NCBI GenBank assembly: GCA_947372405.1
Contig: CANBTO010000216.1
Span: 1 to 7,960, forward strand
Length of the DNA: 7,960 nucleotides
Origin: Verrucomicrobiaceae bacterium
Lineage (GTDB): Bacteria; Verrucomicrobiota; Verrucomicrobiae; Verrucomicrobiales; Akkermansiaceae
Direction: 5' to 3'
The notes under the pieces were generated by a model. The model was not told the DNA's origin. It did not search any database and saw only the letters and a list, made by a program, of their open reading frames with translations. Shown here piece by piece: positions 6,582 to 7,960 of this stretch. Both the position numbers and the translations under genes were made by a program. Within the stretch, counting starts at the first letter, position 1. Each line of letters opens with the position of its first letter.

Positions 6582-6583
6582 AT
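6416..6583 (-). CDS. Doubtful small ORF, 55 codons, opposite strand to serpin leader
   Basis: Reading minus from the ATG at 6581-6583 gives a 55-residue basic, tryptophan- and phenylalanine-rich peptide (starts MADEWLENVTDYWKRF, ends DFPELGV). It has no signal peptide or known motif. Its ATG shares CATG with the serpin start. It ends 55 bases before the glycosylase start and could be co-transcribed with it. Codons are AT-rich (for example AAT GTT ACT GAT TAT TGG), unlike the neighbours. The frame also stays open upstream into antisense of the serpin as far as 6712. It could be a real small gene, the end of a gene interrupted when the serpin arrived, or chance in an AT-rich region. Confidence 0.25.
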   Translation of the reverse strand: MADEWLENVTDYWKRFILTHLKAKERFFNTKRHLLSWVSRQDAWDLRGDFPELGV

Positions 6584-7832
6584 GATTCTCCGTATCGCTA
6601 TCTCATTCTCGCTCATTTCCTTCATTGCATCGGCCGCGGACGAGGCGGCCGTCAAAGCAGTAAACCAACTCGGCCTCGCCTTGCTGCGGCAGACCGAGGG
6701 CAACTCGCTCATTTCACCATGGTCCCTCCAACAGTCGCTCGCGATGGTCTATGCCGGAGCGAACGGAAAAACGCGCGAGGAAATGAAGGCCGCGCTCTGT
6801 TACGGCGAGGATGCAAATGTCTTGCACGATGGCTTCAAGCACCTTCGCGAATCCGGTGACGCAGTCTTACCCGCAGTCGAGGGTGTGAAGCCTTTACGCA
6901 TGGCGAACCGTCTCTTCATCGCGGAGAACTTGCCATTGAATACGGACTGGCTTGACCTCACGAAAAAATCCTATGGGGCCGAACCCCGAATTCTGGATTT
7001 CTCAAATCTTCCCGCCGCCACAAGAACGATCAACGACTGGGTCAGCTCTCAGACCGAAAACAAAATTCCGTCGGTAATTCCGCAAGGTGCTTTGCATCCG
7101 CTCACGAAGCTCGTGATCGTCAACGCGCTCTATTTCGACATGCCATGGGACGAACTCTTCACGAAAGAACTGACGCAGTCCGCACCGTTCTTCGTGGCGC
7201 GCGGCCAAAGCAAGAACGTGCCTCTCATGTTCAAGCAGCATCGCCAGCGCTATGCGCACAAGGACGGTTTCCAGATCGCCACCCTGCCTTATGCCGGTGA
7301 ACAGTTTCAGTTTATCGCAATCCTGCCTGACGACGCCAACCGTCTCGCGAACATCGAAGCGGCGCTTACGCCGGAACTTCTCGCCGAGTGCACCCGGATG
7401 CCCAAAGCAGAAGTTCGCCTGACGCTGCCGCGCATAAAAATGGAACCTCCATCCATGCCGATGAAAGGCACGTTGCAAAAACTGGGCATGAATGCCGCGT
7501 TCGGCGCTGATGCCGACCTCACCGGCATCTGGAAATCAAGTAGCGGAAACGATCCGGTGATTGATGAAATCTTCCACCGCACTTTCATCGAGTTGGACGA
7601 GAACGGCACCAAGGCGGCGGCATCCACCGCAGTCGTTGTTCGGCGGAAAAATGGCGTCCCGCACGAGATTCCACACGTCGTCGTCCGCTGTGATCATCCA
7701 TTCATTTTCGCCATCCAGCATGTTCCGACCGGTGCCTGTCTCTTCATCGGGCGCATGGACGATCCCGCATCAGGCGCGGCAGAGGATCACCGGGGGCCAC
7801 AAAGAAATAGGACGTCAACAGGATCCCCATAG
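6582..7832 (+). CDS. Secreted serpin-family serine protease inhibitor
   Basis: Serpins trap target proteases by cleavage of an exposed loop followed by its insertion into a beta-sheet. The protein has 416 residues with an N-terminal signal peptide (1-18, MILRIAISFSLISFIASA|ADE), so it should act in the periplasm or outside. Serpin landmarks in order: SLISPWSLQQSLAMVYAGA with NGKTREEM (42-68), INDWVSSQTENKIPSVIP (150-167), IVNALYFDMPW (179-189), QIATLPYAG (231-239), VRLTLPRIKME (278-288), and FIELDENGTKAAASTAV (335-351). The hinge is intact (Gly342 as P15, Thr343 as P14, then small residues), as in inhibitory serpins. At standard loop length P1-P1' would be Lys356-Asn357, preceded by Arg354-Arg355, suggesting a trypsin-like target. 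DHPFIFAI and GACLFIGRMDDP give the C-terminal strands; about 20 extra residues follow. Lower GC and ordinary TTA codons set it apart from its neighbours and hint at transfer. Confidence 0.94.
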   Translation: MILRIAISFSLISFIASAADEAAVKAVNQLGLALLRQTEGNSLISPWSLQQSLAMVYAGANGKTREEMKAALCYGEDANVLHDGFKHLRESGDAVLPAVEGVKPLRMANRLFIAENLPLNTDWLDLTKKSYGAEPRILDFSNLPAATRTINDWVSSQTENKIPSVIPQGALHPLTKLVIVNALYFDMPWDELFTKELTQSAPFFVARGQSKNVPLMFKQHRQRYAHKDGFQIATLPYAGEQFQFIAILPDDANRLANIEAALTPELLAECTRMPKAEVRLTLPRIKMEPPSMPMKGTLQKLGMNAAFGADADLTGIWKSSSGNDPVIDEIFHRTFIELDENGTKAAASTAVVVRRKNGVPHEIPHVVVRCDHPFIFAIQHVPTGACLFIGRMDDPASGAAEDHRGPQRNRTSTGSP

Positions 7833-7853
7833 CCCCTCCCCCTGATACGGCCC

Positions 7854-7960
7854 TCAGTCCCAGACCAACTGGCTTTTATTGATCTCCCTGCCCATTTCGC
7901 GCTCCAGAATCCGGATTTCACGCTTCTTCTTCCCCCTTGCCCATCGGCCGTTCTGCCGGT
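7854..7960 (-). CDS. Possible C-terminus of an unrecognised gene (cut by right edge)
   Basis: On the minus strand an open frame enters at the right edge and ends at TGA 7854-7856, giving 34 residues. They are highly charged, with a KKKREIRILEREMGREIN stretch that could be helical, and end SQLVWD. There is no domain to recognise. It would converge on the serpin with 21 bases between stops. The plus strand is also open here, so this may not be coding. Confidence 0.35.
   Translation of the reverse strand, partial: RQNGRWARGKKKREIRILEREMGREINKSQLVWD

Noticed and set aside
1..7960. tRNA/rRNA genes, CRISPR array, insertion-sequence ends, riboswitch
   Set aside because: No cloverleaf-like or repeat-spacer pattern, no transposase motif with flanking inverted repeats, and no recognisable leader structure was seen on either strand.

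Overview
The window is a gene-dense bacterial segment of about 60% GC by eye. It has seven well-supported protein genes (one cut by the left edge), two weak small or partial ORFs, and no visible RNA gene, CRISPR array, insertion sequence or origin. Most starts lack a clear Shine-Dalgarno sequence. That, with a secreted GH29 fucosidase, plant-like L-galactose/L-fucose dehydrogenase chemistry and a secreted serpin, fits a Verrucomicrobia/PVC-type polysaccharide degrader. The taxonomic call is inference from gene content, not a match to a known genome.

Left block (1-3928, minus strand): a sugar cluster transcribed right to left. A secreted GH29 alpha-L-fucosidase is followed after 131 bases by three overlapping genes. 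These are a sugar isomerase/epimerase of the D-tagatose 3-epimerase type, an aldo/keto reductase resembling plant L-galactose dehydrogenase (the family that also oxidises L-fucose at C1), and a zinc-type alcohol dehydrogenase resembling the L-galactonate 5-dehydrogenase group. The last one runs off the left edge. The likely logic is release of L-fucose outside the cytoplasm, then non-phosphorylating oxidation inside. Lactonase, dehydratase and transport functions are not in the window.

Middle block (4046-6360): housekeeping genes tilS (tRNA-Ile lysidine synthase, minus strand) and a 3-methyladenine DNA glycosylase (minus strand). Between them on the plus strand is an unrecognised secreted beta-rich protein. 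It diverges from tilS and converges on the glycosylase with only 11 bases between stop codons.

Right block (6361-7960): a 221-base AT-richer divergent region leads into a secreted serpin on the plus strand with a basic reactive-centre loop. A possible 55-codon ORF on the opposite strand starts at the same CATG as the serpin. The last ~107 bases may hold the C-terminus of another minus-strand gene.

The most notable non-genic signal is that all three in-frame TTA leucine codons in the six minus-strand genes fall inside the same 8-mer, CTGTTAGG. No clearly new defence, mobile or regulatory system is visible. The points most worth following are the fucose/galactose oxidation cassette and the serpin.
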